Assembly (NCBI GenBank): GCA_017993235.1
Contig: JAGONC010000023.1
Span: 1 to 51,434, forward strand
DNA length: 51,434 nucleotides
From: Lentimicrobiaceae bacterium
GTDB taxonomy: Bacteria; Bacteroidota; Bacteroidia; Bacteroidales; JAGONC01
Direction of reading: 5' to 3'
The notes below the pieces were generated by a model that saw only the letters and a program-made list of their open reading frames with translations, was not told the DNA's origin and searched no databases. Shown in pieces: positions 8,804 through 17,527 of the stretch. The translations under genes and the position numbers were made by a program. Position 1 is the first letter of the stretch. Each line of letters begins with the position of its first letter.

Positions 8804-9706
8804 CTATAATACCTCACACGCAAGATCCCGCTCTAGAAAGAAATCCCGGAAATCCTTCAATTCCTCCCCATCGTACGGATCAACAGCACCCAGGCGAAAT
8901 TCCATCCCATGTTCTTCATATTTTGGCTTTCCCAGTGCATGATAGGGTTCCAGGCAGATTCGCTTCAGATCATTTTTACGCATGATGTCAATGATATCCT
9001 TCCTATTTTCATCAGTATCCGTAATGCCTTTAATTAAGGGGAAACGTATTTCAATACTTGCCTTTTCCGACACCAGATAAGCCAGATTCTCCAGAACCGG
9101 ATGAACGGGTTTTCCTGTGTAGAACAGATGCAGATCAGGATCAATGATCTTCAGATCGAACAGGAACAGGTCCGTAAAAGGTAATATCCGTCCAAAAGAC
9201 TTTCTGTCAGCCCATCCGCAGGTTTCCACGGCTGTATGGATACCGAGCGCTTTGCATTTTTGAAGTACATTACGTAAAAATTCATGTTGAAAAAGGGGTT
9301 CTCCACCTGAAAAGGTGACTCCGCCTCCTGAATTCCGATAGAACGGAATATCCAGTGCAATGATATCTATCAACTCACCGGAGGTTATTTCCTTTCCGGA
9401 AACCGTCAAGGCATCATGATTGCATACTTCAATGCATACTTTAGACGGGCATCGGTTGCAATCATCAAAGGAACGATGAATTACCCCGTCAGTAAAGGAA
9501 AGAGATGAATCCGGACAGTGGATCACGCACTCCAGGCATGACCTGCAGCGGGAACGGATATAGCGCAATTGCGGCTGTAACCTTTGTGATTCTGGATTAC
9601 AGCACCACTGACATCTCAAAGGGCATCCCTTCAAAAACAACAATGTCCTGATGCCCGGGCCGTCATGCACGGCATAATGCTGGATATTGAAAATGATTCC
9701 TTTCAT
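8804..9706 (-). CDS. glycyl-radical enzyme activating protein (radical SAM)
   Basis: 300 residues, the usual length for activases carrying an inserted ferredoxin domain. The radical SAM cluster motif is C28-PLR-C32-QW-C35. Two further four-Cys sets follow: C54, C57, C60, C64 and C83, C86, C91, C95, which would bind two extra [4Fe-4S] clusters, as in the activases of hydroxyphenylacetate decarboxylase, glycerol dehydratase and choline lyase but not in PFL activase. GGGVTFSGGEP at about 126-136 is the SAM-binding glycine-rich block. Known role: reductive cleavage of SAM to place the glycyl radical on the partner. The partner gene ends 3 nt upstream, so the two form an operon. Confidence 0.9.
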   Translation of the reverse strand: MKGIIFNIQHYAVHDGPGIRTLLFLKGCPLRCQWCCNPESQRLQPQLRYIRSRCRSCLECVIHCPDSSLSFTDGVIHRSFDDCNRCPSKVCIEVCNHDALTVSGKEITSGELIDIIALDIPFYRNSGGGVTFSGGEPLFQHEFLRNVLQKCKALGIHTAVETCGWADRKSFGRILPFTDLFLFDLKIIDPDLHLFYTGKPVHPVLENLAYLVSEKASIEIRFPLIKGITDTDENRKDIIDIMRKNDLKRICLEPYHALGKPKYEEHGMEFRLGAVDPYDGEELKDFRDFFLERDLACEVL

Positions 9707-9709
9707 CCC

Positions 9710-12199
9710 TTACAAGGAATGCTCTGTCCTCCATATCACCTGATCCTGAAGGTCTTTGCTCATTTCAACCCAATAAGCCGAGAATCCGGCCACCCTCACA
9801 ACAAGATCGCGGTACTTCTCAGGGTACAGCTGAGCATCCCGAAGCATTGCAGAATCCACTACGTTGAACTGTACATGAAAGCCCGATTTTTCGAAATAGG
9901 TCTTGATCAGGGCCAGTAAATTTTTCGACCCGTTGGTCCCTTTTAAGGCTGAAGGATGAAATTTAAGATTTAGTAAACCCCCGCGGATCCTTGTATGATC
10001 TACTTTTGATGAGGAACGGATCACGGCTGTGGGGCCATGGATATCGGTTCCCGGGAAGGGTGAAGTTACGCCATCGGCAAGGGGTTCACCTTTATACCTC
10101 CCGTCAGGAAATGCATTGCATACTTTCCCGAAGGGCACCGGAGTGGAGATGGCCAGCATGGAAGGATCATAGGGTTTCCCCAGATAATTGACCTGCCTGG
10201 CCACACAGTCGCAGTATTCATGAAAGATATCCAGGTAAATATCATCCACAAACGCTTCGTCGTTTCCCCAGTGTGGGACAGACAGGGCTTGTTTGCGCAA
10301 TCCCTCATACCCCTTCCAGTTTTCCTTTACGGCATGAAATAGTTCATCGGTTGTGCAGACTTTACTTTCAAAGCACAATTTCTTTATCACGGCCAGGGAG
10401 TTGGCGACATTCACCATTCCTGAGGAAAGTGTGGTAACAGACTGATTCAGCAGTGCTCCTCCATCATCCATGCATTTACCTTTCTCCAGGCAATGATTGA
10501 TGAAAACCGAGCAAAATACCAGGGGTACCGTGTTGCGATGGGCGATCATGACGTAGTTCCAGTACTGCTGCCAGTTCCGGATGGCATGCTGCATGATCTC
10601 AAGGTAATACTTCTTTACGTCTTCATAGCTATCCAGTTTTCGGGATTCAAACATACGGATCCCCGTGGCCGGATCGACACCCTGATTCAGGACAAGGTCG
10701 ATGATTTTTCCGTGATTCACAAAACCGGGCTGAACGATGCCATAGGCATATCCCTGAAGGGTGGGTTCAGTGCATCCTCCCATTGCGGCATGTTTCCGGA
10801 TGATCTCCAGAGGCAGTCCGCTGGTCTTTAATTCATGCCGGATATACGTTGACTGATTGAAAAAAGCAGGATAACCCACGCCTGTTTTTACGCATTCAAC
10901 TGCTTTCATCAGGAACTCATTGCCAAGTTGATCATCCCACCAGACAGAAAGTGTGGGCTGGGTCATCTGCATATTGATCTGAGCCTGTAAAATGATAAGG
11001 GAAAGCGGATTATCGGCTGGTTCGCCATTCTCATCGACCCCACCCAGAATAAGGTTCTGGTACAGATTTCCATGGCCCAGTCCCTGCCAGCTCAGGCTGG
11101 CGACATATTCGATCTGGGTCATTTTTACAAACAATTCCTCAAAAAGCTCTATGGCCTGATCAGGAGTAATTTCCGGGTCGTTCTTATAATATGGGTAAAG
11201 TACCCTGTCCAGTCTGCCGGGGGAGTATCCAAGGTGGGAACCTTCCATATGGCCCGCCAGATAGGTAAACCAGAAAGACTGCACCGCTTCCCTGAAATTA
11301 CGGGGAGGTTCCATGGGTACATGTTCACAGATAAGCGCCATCTGCTCCAGCTCTGACTTACGTACAGGATTTTTCTCTTCATTGGCCAGACGCTTTGCTT
11401 CACTGGCATAATGTAAAGCGAAAACAGCAGCCCCCTCCAGCACGGTGATCGCAGCCCTCCAAAAAATCAGACTGGCTCCATCCGTAAGGTTTCCGGGTTG
11501 AAAAGAACCGATCTTTTCTTCGGTCTCGCGGATAATAGCACGGTACCCTTTTGCCAGGGCTGTTTCATAGTCAAGGATCAGGCGCCCTTCAGGGCAGGGT
11601 TCATGAGGGGCAGTGTACAGGCCTGTTTTCCAGCCATTTTCAATGAATTCTTTCTGCTTGAAATTTCGCTTCCAGAGCCGGTCTCCCTGTGCCATAAAGC
11701 ACTTGTCTTCCCAATATGCACAGATTTGTTTGAATTCTTCATGCTCTTCTTCAGAGATCAGGAACTTACCCGAAATCAACCGCAAGTTGTTCTTTTCAGC
11801 TGCCTGCCGGGCTTTCTCAATTCCGCCACCTTTTCCCTGAACAGCATACTTCGACTGGGCATCCTGTTCCTCTTTTCGTAATTCTTTTAGAAATGGTTCC
11901 GCGGCATAATTTACATAAGGGATAGCCCCCCTGATGAACCGGGTTTTATTCCCTGCAATCCTATCGTGTTCGAATATTACGGGAGTCAAATGTGAAAGAG
12001 CATACGCATGATCGATGGCACGCCGCTCCAGAACATCCAGGCCATCCGTCAGCCGGTTCGAATCGGTTAGGTGCCTGATGTACTCAATATCCACCATAAG
12101 GGAAGACTCAAGATAACGTCTTTTCAGGAAAGAGGTACGGGGAGACGACGGTGCGCTTTTTATTTCTCTCGCAGTGAAGGATTCATTTTTACTTTTCAT
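9710..12199 (-). CDS. glycyl radical enzyme (PFL-like family, substrate unknown)
   Basis: 829 residues, full length for the family. The catalytic loop is GG-C476-T-E478-P: a single Cys followed two residues later by Glu, as in the dehydratase, decarboxylase and lyase branch (glycerol/diol dehydratase, CutC, HPAD, hydroxyproline dehydratase). Pyruvate formate-lyase itself has two adjacent Cys, so this is not PFL. The C-terminal radical site is RVAGFSAYW with Gly805. The radical forms only anaerobically and is oxygen-sensitive (family knowledge). I cannot assign the substrate: the loop sequence GCTEPTLQGYAYG is not one I can tie to a characterised member. No microcompartment shell or aldehyde dehydrogenase genes are nearby. 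It is followed at once by its activase (8804-9706). Confidence 0.85.
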   Translation of the reverse strand: MKSKNESFTAREIKSAPSSPRTSFLKRRYLESSLMVDIEYIRHLTDSNRLTDGLDVLERRAIDHAYALSHLTPVIFEHDRIAGNKTRFIRGAIPYVNYAAEPFLKELRKEEQDAQSKYAVQGKGGGIEKARQAAEKNNLRLISGKFLISEEEHEEFKQICAYWEDKCFMAQGDRLWKRNFKQKEFIENGWKTGLYTAPHEPCPEGRLILDYETALAKGYRAIIRETEEKIGSFQPGNLTDGASLIFWRAAITVLEGAAVFALHYASEAKRLANEEKNPVRKSELEQMALICEHVPMEPPRNFREAVQSFWFTYLAGHMEGSHLGYSPGRLDRVLYPYYKNDPEITPDQAIELFEELFVKMTQIEYVASLSWQGLGHGNLYQNLILGGVDENGEPADNPLSLIILQAQINMQMTQPTLSVWWDDQLGNEFLMKAVECVKTGVGYPAFFNQSTYIRHELKTSGLPLEIIRKHAAMGGCTEPTLQGYAYGIVQPGFVNHGKIIDLVLNQGVDPATGIRMFESRKLDSYEDVKKYYLEIMQHAIRNWQQYWNYVMIAHRNTVPLVFCSVFINHCLEKGKCMDDGGALLNQSVTTLSSGMVNVANSLAVIKKLCFESKVCTTDELFHAVKENWKGYEGLRKQALSVPHWGNDEAFVDDIYLDIFHEYCDCVARQVNYLGKPYDPSMLAISTPVPFGKVCNAFPDGRYKGEPLADGVTSPFPGTDIHGPTAVIRSSSKVDHTRIRGGLLNLKFHPSALKGTNGSKNLLALIKTYFEKSGFHVQFNVVDSAMLRDAQLYPEKYRDLVVRVAGFSAYWVEMSKDLQDQVIWRTEHSL

Positions 12200-12218
12200 G
12201 GAACAAGGATTTGTAGTA

Positions 12219-12226
12219 CAAATTTA
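12219..12226 (-). promoter_or_regulatory. -7 promoter box TAAATTTG
   Basis: CAAATTTA on the + strand reads TAAATTTG towards the glycyl radical enzyme operon starting at 12199. The leader would be roughly 15 nt. Confidence 0.5.
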
Positions 12227-12393
12227 GCACGTATTTCTCCCAAACCGCGATTGAATAACATTCAATAAAAATAAAAATGCCTGCATTCAGGCAAATAGTT
12301 TACCTTTATACCCTGAGCCTGCTGGATGGAAAATGCGATGAAGCTTCTATGACTGCGGGCTGAATATTTAAAAATCATTTAAAAAAAGTATTT

Positions 12394-12852
12394 ATGGGTA
12401 AAGGAAGAGAAACATATGGCAAAAAGGATGTACGATCCAAGAAGGAAAAGAAGCGAAAAGAGAAAGAACTTAAACGGATCGAGCGGAGGGAGAACAAAGG
12501 CACTGGCAATCCTGAAGATATGTTTGCTTATGTTGATGAATTCGGCAACATTACCTCAACTCCACCGGATCCTTCTCAGCGGGCAACGGTCAGGGCAGAG
12601 GATATTCAAATCGCCGTTCCCAGAAATCTCTCTTCCGGTACTGAAAATACTATCCATAACGGCGTAGTCAAGTTTTTCGATGAAGGCAAAGGCTATGGTT
12701 TTATCAAGGACCTGGAAAACAGACAGGATATTTTCGTACATTCCAGTGGTCTCATGGAACCTGTCACAGAGGGCAATAAGGTACTCTTTGAAGTGATGAA
12801 GGGGATGAACGGATGGAATGCCGTTAATGTAAAAATTGACAGGGAGCCGTAA
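12394..12852 (+). CDS. cold-shock domain protein with basic N-terminal extension
   Basis: 152 residues. The N-terminal 35 residues are extremely basic (KKDVRSKKEKKRKEKELKRIERR), probably disordered and nucleic-acid-binding. The C-terminal ~65 residues form a cold-shock domain: NGVVKFFDEGKGYGFIK with RNP1 at 99-104 and DIFVH (RNP2) at 112-116. This long form is common in Bacteroidota. Expected role: single-stranded RNA/DNA chaperone in the cytoplasm. It is followed by an RRM-type RNA-binding protein on the same strand with its own promoter. A near-consensus box TACCTTTA at 12301-12308 may be its promoter. Confidence 0.88.
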   Translation: MGKGRETYGKKDVRSKKEKKRKEKELKRIERRENKGTGNPEDMFAYVDEFGNITSTPPDPSQRATVRAEDIQIAVPRNLSSGTENTIHNGVVKFFDEGKGYGFIKDLENRQDIFVHSSGLMEPVTEGNKVLFEVMKGMNGWNAVNVKIDREP

Positions 12853-12871
12853 TAGGCATCTTTTTTTATAT

Positions 12872-12879
12872 TACCTTTG
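12872..12879 (+). promoter_or_regulatory. -7 promoter box TACCTTTG with long leader
   Basis: Exact TAnnTTTG box 20 nt after the cold-shock gene stop and 134 nt before the RRM gene ATG, predicting a 5' untranslated leader of about 128 nt. Such long leaders occur in cold-regulated mRNAs; no known riboswitch was recognised in it. Confidence 0.5.
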
Positions 12880-13013
12880 CGCCCAGTTTGAGATTTAATA
12901 CATCTGCTAAGTAATTTCCCAGTTCGTTTTTGTCTATCTCACAGTCATTTCGCTGAGTTTTTCCTTTCGATCTTACATCTCAAGAGTTTATTAATCAATT
13001 AATTTTATGTATT

Positions 13014-13325
13014 ATGAAGAATTTATTTGTATCAAATCTTGGCTTCAGGATTACCAGCGAAGATTTAAAATCGGTTTTTGAAGAATATGGCGAAGTCGTT
13101 TCAGCCAAAGTGATCACAGACAACATTTCGGGAAGATCCCGCGGATTTGGTTTTGTTGAGATGCAAAACGATGAGGAAGCTTTGAACGCGATCCAAAAAT
13201 TGAATGATGCCGAACTGGAAGGCAGGGCACTGAGTGTTTCCGAAGCCCGGCCGCGTGGTGAACGCAGACCTGATTCCGGTGCACGGTCAGGCGGTTATGA
13301 CCATCAGCGCAATAGCAGGTACTAA
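13014..13325 (+). CDS. RRM-type RNA-binding protein
   Basis: 103 residues: one RNA recognition motif (1-80) plus a Gly/Arg-rich tail (RPRGERRPDSGARSGGYDHQRNSRY). RNP2 is LFVSNL (4-9) and RNP1 is RGFGFVEM (43-50), with the aromatic residues F5, F45 and F47 in place for RNA stacking. Bacterial single-RRM proteins with this tail are known from cyanobacteria and Bacteroidota, where they bind A/U-rich RNA and can affect many transcripts. It follows a cold-shock gene and has its own -7 box and a long leader, which suggests regulation at RNA level (inference). Confidence 0.92.
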   Translation: MKNLFVSNLGFRITSEDLKSVFEEYGEVVSAKVITDNISGRSRGFGFVEMQNDEEALNAIQKLNDAELEGRALSVSEARPRGERRPDSGARSGGYDHQRNSRY

Positions 13326-13339
13326 TTTGCCTGTTTTCC

Positions 13340-13407
13340 CTCAGGGAGAGTCACCATGGACGAATTCCCTTTTGTTTCAGGATGAAGGCTCCACGGCTCT
13401 CCCTGAG
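13340..13407. repeat. inverted repeat downstream of RRM gene
   Basis: Perfect 11-bp arms CTCAGGGAGAG (13340-13350) and CTCTCCCTGAG (13397-13407) flanking 46 bp. It may end transcription of the RRM gene, or be a small mobile or RNA element; no T-tract is present. The remaining ~100 bp before 13515 hold no gene. Confidence 0.5.
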
Positions 13408-13514
13408 TTCATCTTTGGTCAATCAATCCCAGGATCAGGGCTAGGCTGGTACCGGGTCAGGTTTTCCCGCCGACCCTGGTTTCCGGGATTTCATCTGTTC
13501 TTTCCTTATCGCAT

Positions 13515-14642
13515 TCATGGCCGCATCATTCTTTTCCTTCCCATTGCATCGGCCATGATCATGGCACTGATCACATTTTCGGGTGTGATACGGACAGCTT
13601 CGTGATGGATGACCTCTGCGGGAGCACAGGCCTTTAAAGCCACTTCCATCAGTTTGGCACGGTTCGGATCTTTGATGCCAATATCCGAAAAGGTGGAAGG
13701 CAGTCCAGTTTCTTCACAGAAAGCGTAGACGGTTTCCATTTCTTCCATAGGCGCGTCGGTGAGATGAAGGCCTGTCAGCACACCGAAGGCCACTTTCTCT
13801 CCGTGATAGAACATATGTGTTTCGGGCAGTACGCTGAGTCCGTTATGAATGGCATGCGCTGTGGCAAGACCCGAGCTCTCAAACCCGATACCGCTCAGCA
13901 ATGTGTTGGCTTCAATGATGTGGTCCAGGGCGGGGGTGACGATCCTGTTTTCGCAGGCCAGTTTAGCGGCAGTGCCATAGCGTAACAGGGTATCATAACA
14001 AAGTCGGGCCAGGCTCAACCCTGTCATGGTACTGTATCCCCCGCATTCGTTCGGGGATTGAGAGCGTTCGCACGACCTTGCCTCGAACCATGTAGACAGG
14101 GCATCGCCCATTCCGGCAACCAGGAAGCGGACGGGGGCGGCAGCGATCACCGTAGTATCCACAAGAACGATCTGCGGATTCATCTTCTGGTAAGACACCG
14201 ACTCAAAGACTCCCTGCTCGGAATAAATGACGGCACAGCCGCTGCAGGGGGCATCGGTGGAGGCAATCGTCGGAACGACAATTACGGGGATCCCTGCCCT
14301 GTCGGCAACAATCTTTGCCGTGTCGATCGTCTTACCTCCTCCAACCCCGACGATCACATCTGCTTTTCTGCTAAGAATGACCGCAGACAGGCGGCTCAAT
14401 TCCTTTTCGCAGCACTCACCACTGAATTCTTCGATGGATATCCCCTTCTCATTTTTCAGCAGGTCATCTTTCGGGAGTATTTTATTGATGGGTGTCGGAG
14501 AGGAAATGATCAGCCCATGGTTGCCCAGCAATTTTATGTAGTCCGGTAGGCTGTTGATCGCATGCTCTCCCTGGATGTATTTTCCGGGAAATGCGGCAGA
14601 ATGGTTTCCATGGAGCTGTTCGTTTTGAAGGGTTGGATTCAT
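13515..14642 (-). CDS. gldA: glycerol dehydrogenase (iron/zinc-dependent alcohol dehydrogenase family)
   Basis: 375 residues, typical of GldA. Expected reaction: NAD-dependent oxidation of glycerol to dihydroxyacetone or the reverse, also 1,2-diols. The NAD-binding glycine motif GVGGGKTIDTAK is at 99-110. The metal ligands match the GldA pattern: D180 (in GMGDALSTWFEAR), H263 (ATAHAIHNGLS) and H280 (MFYHGEKVAFG). IVVPTIASTDAPCSGCAVIY at about 121-140 is the family's typical active-site segment. The first ~15 residues are an extension that could be mis-annotated, though the ATG at 14642 is the only good start. It stands alone, convergent with the RRM gene, and might use diol or aldehyde products of the nearby glycyl radical enzyme (weak inference). 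Confidence 0.88.
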   Translation of the reverse strand: MNPTLQNEQLHGNHSAAFPGKYIQGEHAINSLPDYIKLLGNHGLIISSPTPINKILPKDDLLKNEKGISIEEFSGECCEKELSRLSAVILSRKADVIVGVGGGKTIDTAKIVADRAGIPVIVVPTIASTDAPCSGCAVIYSEQGVFESVSYQKMNPQIVLVDTTVIAAAPVRFLVAGMGDALSTWFEARSCERSQSPNECGGYSTMTGLSLARLCYDTLLRYGTAAKLACENRIVTPALDHIIEANTLLSGIGFESSGLATAHAIHNGLSVLPETHMFYHGEKVAFGVLTGLHLTDAPMEEMETVYAFCEETGLPSTFSDIGIKDPNRAKLMEVALKACAPAEVIHHEAVRITPENVISAMIMADAMGRKRMMRP

Positions 14643-14892
14643 GTTTGGTCAGATTGGAATTATGTAAACTGACATTTATAATCCTGACGACTGTGTGCGG
14701 ATAAGCGACTATAAAATTAATATAAAACATTAAAAAGTCTTCTTTAACGGGATAACATACCGTTGGGAAAGTCATTCCATTACTTGGGAAACTTCCATAA
14801 TGACATCCTGTTTATTCATAGCAAATCAGTGTATAAAAATTTGAAAACCAGCCCTGAGGAAGGGTAAACACTAACAAAAACAGGAGGTTATT

Positions 14893-15021
14893 ATGAAAAA
14901 ATTACTGATTGCTTTCGTAGCATTAGCAGTAGTAGCCCTGGTCGGACATCACTACATAACCACCGTCTCCGCGGATATATTCTTTTACATGATTCAGGTT
15001 GATTTTCTATTTTATATTTGA
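14893..15021 (+). CDS. small single-span hydrophobic protein, 42 aa
   Basis: ATG at 14893, preceded 5 nt away by AGGAGGT, an unusually strong Shine-Dalgarno match for this phylum. The product begins MKKLLIAFVALAVVALVGHH, one hydrophobic span, followed by a short tail ending MIQVDFLFYI. No family recognised. It sits in a degraded stretch, so it may be the start of a truncated gene instead of a complete small protein. 14643-14892 and 15022-15147 show no convincing gene. Confidence 0.4.
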   Translation: MKKLLIAFVALAVVALVGHHYITTVSADIFFYMIQVDFLFYI

Positions 15022-15147
15022 TTTCGTCGTAAATATGAGCTATGTTTGGGAGAAAGTCAATAGGGTAAAAACGCTACCATAAAAAAATTCATCCTTCTCA
15101 CCATCGCACTTTGGTTTGAAGACATATACCTGGGCATACCGGGAAAA

Positions 15148-15411
15148 TCAGCGATCTGTATCCATAAATCCTTCGTTACCCTGCAGACATGGGACAGATG
15201 GCTGATGGATCTTTACCCGTCCATCCACAAGAATATCGTACCCCCACGTTTCATTGATCCCGGTGATCAGTTTATATGTAATCGCGGAATCCCTATGGAC
15301 CTCCCCTGAAGCAACATTGACTTCAATTTTTCCCGGAATTTCCCATTGACGGTTATGGGTTTCCCAACGGAGTGAATGACCTGTTGAGGTGCCAAAAGAA
15401 GCGATCACCAT
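15148..15411 (-). pseudogene. DUF4907-like remnant
   Basis: The minus-strand frame contains NETWGYDILVDGRVKIHQPSVPCLQGNEGF, which closely follows the DUF4907 pattern GWGYDIxxDGxxxIHQPxIPxxxGxxGF. The frame then stops at 15148, where family members continue for about 30 more residues (EEDA..VA..V..KI..G..PP). The upstream part (KIEVNVASGEVHRDSAITYKL) has no signal peptide. I interpret this as a truncated, probably dead gene. Its 5' end overlaps the region just upstream of the GH16 gene on the other strand. Confidence 0.4.
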
Positions 15412-15472
15412 TCGCTTGTTTTTTCAAATTCTTCATACCTTTACGCACATCCATCTTTTTTATCACTCACAA

Positions 15473-16288
15473 ATGAAAAAACTATTCTGGCTGCTGATCG
15501 CTGTTGCTCTTGCTTCCTGCAACACACTGCATTATAACATGAAGAAGAATCCGGAGCAGTTTACCTCTGGTCGGATTACCCTGAAGAGCGCCTCACCGGT
15601 GCTTTTCGCGGATGAATTCAATCAGCGCTCGATCAGCCCGTACTGGAAAAAATCCATGTACTGGTCGGGCCCGATGTTCAATCCTGAAACACCGGCTTCG
15701 GGTTACTATTCCCCGGATAATTTTACCTTCACCGATAGCACGGTAAGGCTGTGGACCCGGTACCAGCCTAAAAACTTTTACCGGGAGAAGTACGGGGATA
15801 CGGTACGGATTGATTATTCCATCGGCCTGCTGGATCTGTATCCATGGGTGAGTAAGGGGAATGACCTTACGACCGATTTCATGGTCGAGTGCCGCGCAAA
15901 AATGCCCGACGGCAACCGGGAATGGCCTGCCTTCTGGCTTACGGGCTATGAACAATGGCCTCCGGAAATTGACGTCTTTGAGTACTGGAATGACTCAACC
16001 GGACAGTTCACCAGCAATTTTCATTTCAATCAGCGGGATCGTCACCGCCAGGCGCTCCAGAAACACAGGATGACCATACCGTTGAAAGATGATTTCCACA
16101 CCTATGGGCTCAAGGTGATGGATGATCAGATGGAGTTTTATTTTGACGGATTCCTGTTCCGCAAATTCCGCAGCGTCAACCAGTATCTTCACAAGCTGAC
16201 CGTGATCCTGCAGAACGGGGTGCATGATGATCCCTACAATGATACTTTTCTGGAGGTGGATTGGCTAAGGATCTATCGCCTGCGTTGA
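15473..16288 (+). CDS. glycoside hydrolase family 16 lipoprotein
   Basis: 271 residues from the ATG at 15473, chosen because it opens a lipoprotein signal peptide with lipobox LASC (Cys16); the open frame extends 28 codons further upstream without a signal. The catalytic motif is E165-IDVF-E170 (nucleophile and acid/base of GH16) within PPEIDVFEYW. NREWPAFWLTG before it and FHTYGLKVMDDQMEFYFDG after it are standard GH16 beta-jelly-roll blocks. Known activities include laminarinase, lichenase, agarase, porphyranase and carrageenase; the sequence alone does not tell which. The protein is likely anchored in a membrane facing the periplasm or cell surface. No SusC/SusD pair is nearby, so this is not a standard polysaccharide utilisation locus. 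Confidence 0.85.
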   Translation: MKKLFWLLIAVALASCNTLHYNMKKNPEQFTSGRITLKSASPVLFADEFNQRSISPYWKKSMYWSGPMFNPETPASGYYSPDNFTFTDSTVRLWTRYQPKNFYREKYGDTVRIDYSIGLLDLYPWVSKGNDLTTDFMVECRAKMPDGNREWPAFWLTGYEQWPPEIDVFEYWNDSTGQFTSNFHFNQRDRHRQALQKHRMTIPLKDDFHTYGLKVMDDQMEFYFDGFLFRKFRSVNQYLHKLTVILQNGVHDDPYNDTFLEVDWLRIYRLR

Positions 16289-16289
16289 T

Positions 16290-17450
16290 CTAATCCTGGC
16301 TGATGACCAGGTCATCCGCCGGTACCTGATATCCCCATTCTTTCATGGCAAAATCCCATCGGTCAAGTATCCTGCCGAGCTGTTGCCGCGAGATATGATG
16401 GACGTTTTTCCTGTATCCTTTACTTTGCTGGTAGTAACTGGCAAAGGATTCTTTAACAGATTCGTAATCAGGTAATTTAAATTTTGAATAAACCATCTGT
16501 AGGATGCCTAACGGATCTTTTTCCAGTGCTTCAAATGGAAATTCCAGCAGGTTCTCAGGTGGAATCAACTTCCGGTCATCCAGGTATTTGTGCATCAGCT
16601 GATCATACACCGAAAAAATGATCTCCTCCAGCTGCTCCTCGGTGACGGTGTGCAACTGAAGTGCTGGCATCATCTTGTGATAAAAATGCAGGGTTGATAA
16701 AAATACCGTGACCGGATTGCGGTAGATGTGTATGAACCTGGCGTTCGGGAACATTTCCAGCAGGGCGCCAATCCTGCCGGTATTGGTCGGATTTTTGGAT
16801 AAGAACCGGGTGGCTCCGTTTTTATATTGGATTGCTTTTTTGATGATCAGGCGGTAATCGTCTTGCCATTGAAGGTATGATTTTTTATCAACATTTTGAA
16901 ATTCAATACATTGACGATAAAAATCCAGTGTGTTCTCCGGAAAGATCCAGAAATAATAAAAGCAGAGTGGATACCGGCTACCAATGGCAAATTCTTCTTC
17001 CTGGGGAAAGTCAGCGTTCATTTTGACATTGTCTCCGAGTCTTCGGGGCGCAATGAGCAGACGCATGAAATTTTTGAAAATGAAGTATCCTGTAGTGTTG
17101 AAAAGAGTATCCGGGAAGACGACCTGATAGGTTGTGACGGCTCCCATCCGGGGATCCTGATTCAGGAGGTTATGCAGGTGGGTAGTACCACTGCGCCAGT
17201 GGCCAAGAATGAAAATGGGATCTTCCCCGGTTGAACGTTTTTCAATCTTTGGATTGATAAATTTTCGTTCATACGACCTGAACGGTTGATTGATGATGTT
17301 GATCAGCAGGGTGACACTAACCCTCAGGTAATACCTGGGCATAACCCTGTACTTTTTAAGAAGTTTTAAAAAAAGGCTGAGATCATATCCAACCGCCGGC
17401 GGCAACCAAACACCTTTTTTTTCTTTCCTGCTTCGCGACCTTAAACTCAT
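16290..17450 (-). CDS. sulfotransferase family protein
   Basis: 386 residues from the ATG at 17450; a longer frame from 17537 would overlap the divergent dehydrogenase gene and adds only a cysteine- and lysine-rich stretch, so I prefer the shorter form. The 5'-phosphosulfate loop is PIFILGHWRSGTTHLHNLL (GHWRSGTTHL at 83-92). The 3'-phosphate block is FPNARFIHIYRNPVTVFLSTL with R244 and S252. These are the PAPS-binding signatures of the sulfotransferase_3 type. N-terminal residues ~20-60 are basic and hydrophobic, so membrane association is possible. The expected role is transfer of sulfate from PAPS to an unknown acceptor such as a lipid, sugar or small molecule. Confidence 0.85.
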   Translation of the reverse strand: MSLRSRSRKEKKGVWLPPAVGYDLSLFLKLLKKYRVMPRYYLRVSVTLLINIINQPFRSYERKFINPKIEKRSTGEDPIFILGHWRSGTTHLHNLLNQDPRMGAVTTYQVVFPDTLFNTTGYFIFKNFMRLLIAPRRLGDNVKMNADFPQEEEFAIGSRYPLCFYYFWIFPENTLDFYRQCIEFQNVDKKSYLQWQDDYRLIIKKAIQYKNGATRFLSKNPTNTGRIGALLEMFPNARFIHIYRNPVTVFLSTLHFYHKMMPALQLHTVTEEQLEEIIFSVYDQLMHKYLDDRKLIPPENLLEFPFEALEKDPLGILQMVYSKFKLPDYESVKESFASYYQQSKGYRKNVHHISRQQLGRILDRWDFAMKEWGYQVPADDLVISQD

Positions 17451-17470
17451 AGCGTAAAAATAAATAATAT

Positions 17471-17478
17471 TAGTTTTG
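17471..17478 (+). promoter_or_regulatory. -7 promoter box TAGTTTTG
   Basis: Exact TAnnTTTG box 49 nt before the glutaryl-CoA dehydrogenase ATG, in the gap between it and the divergent sulfotransferase gene. Its position is another reason to start the sulfotransferase at 17450. Confidence 0.5.
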
Positions 17479-17527
17479 CATTGGCGACGCTGACATACAC
17501 TTTTATTCACCATCTTTTTAATACACC

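Noticed and set aside
9710..12199. pyruvate formate-lyase (pflB)
   Set aside because: The active-site loop has a single Cys followed by T-E, not the Cys-Cys pair of PFL.
13234..13605. 123-aa frame overlapping the RRM gene end and gldA
   Set aside because: Covers an inverted repeat and overlaps two well-supported genes; no domain or signal.
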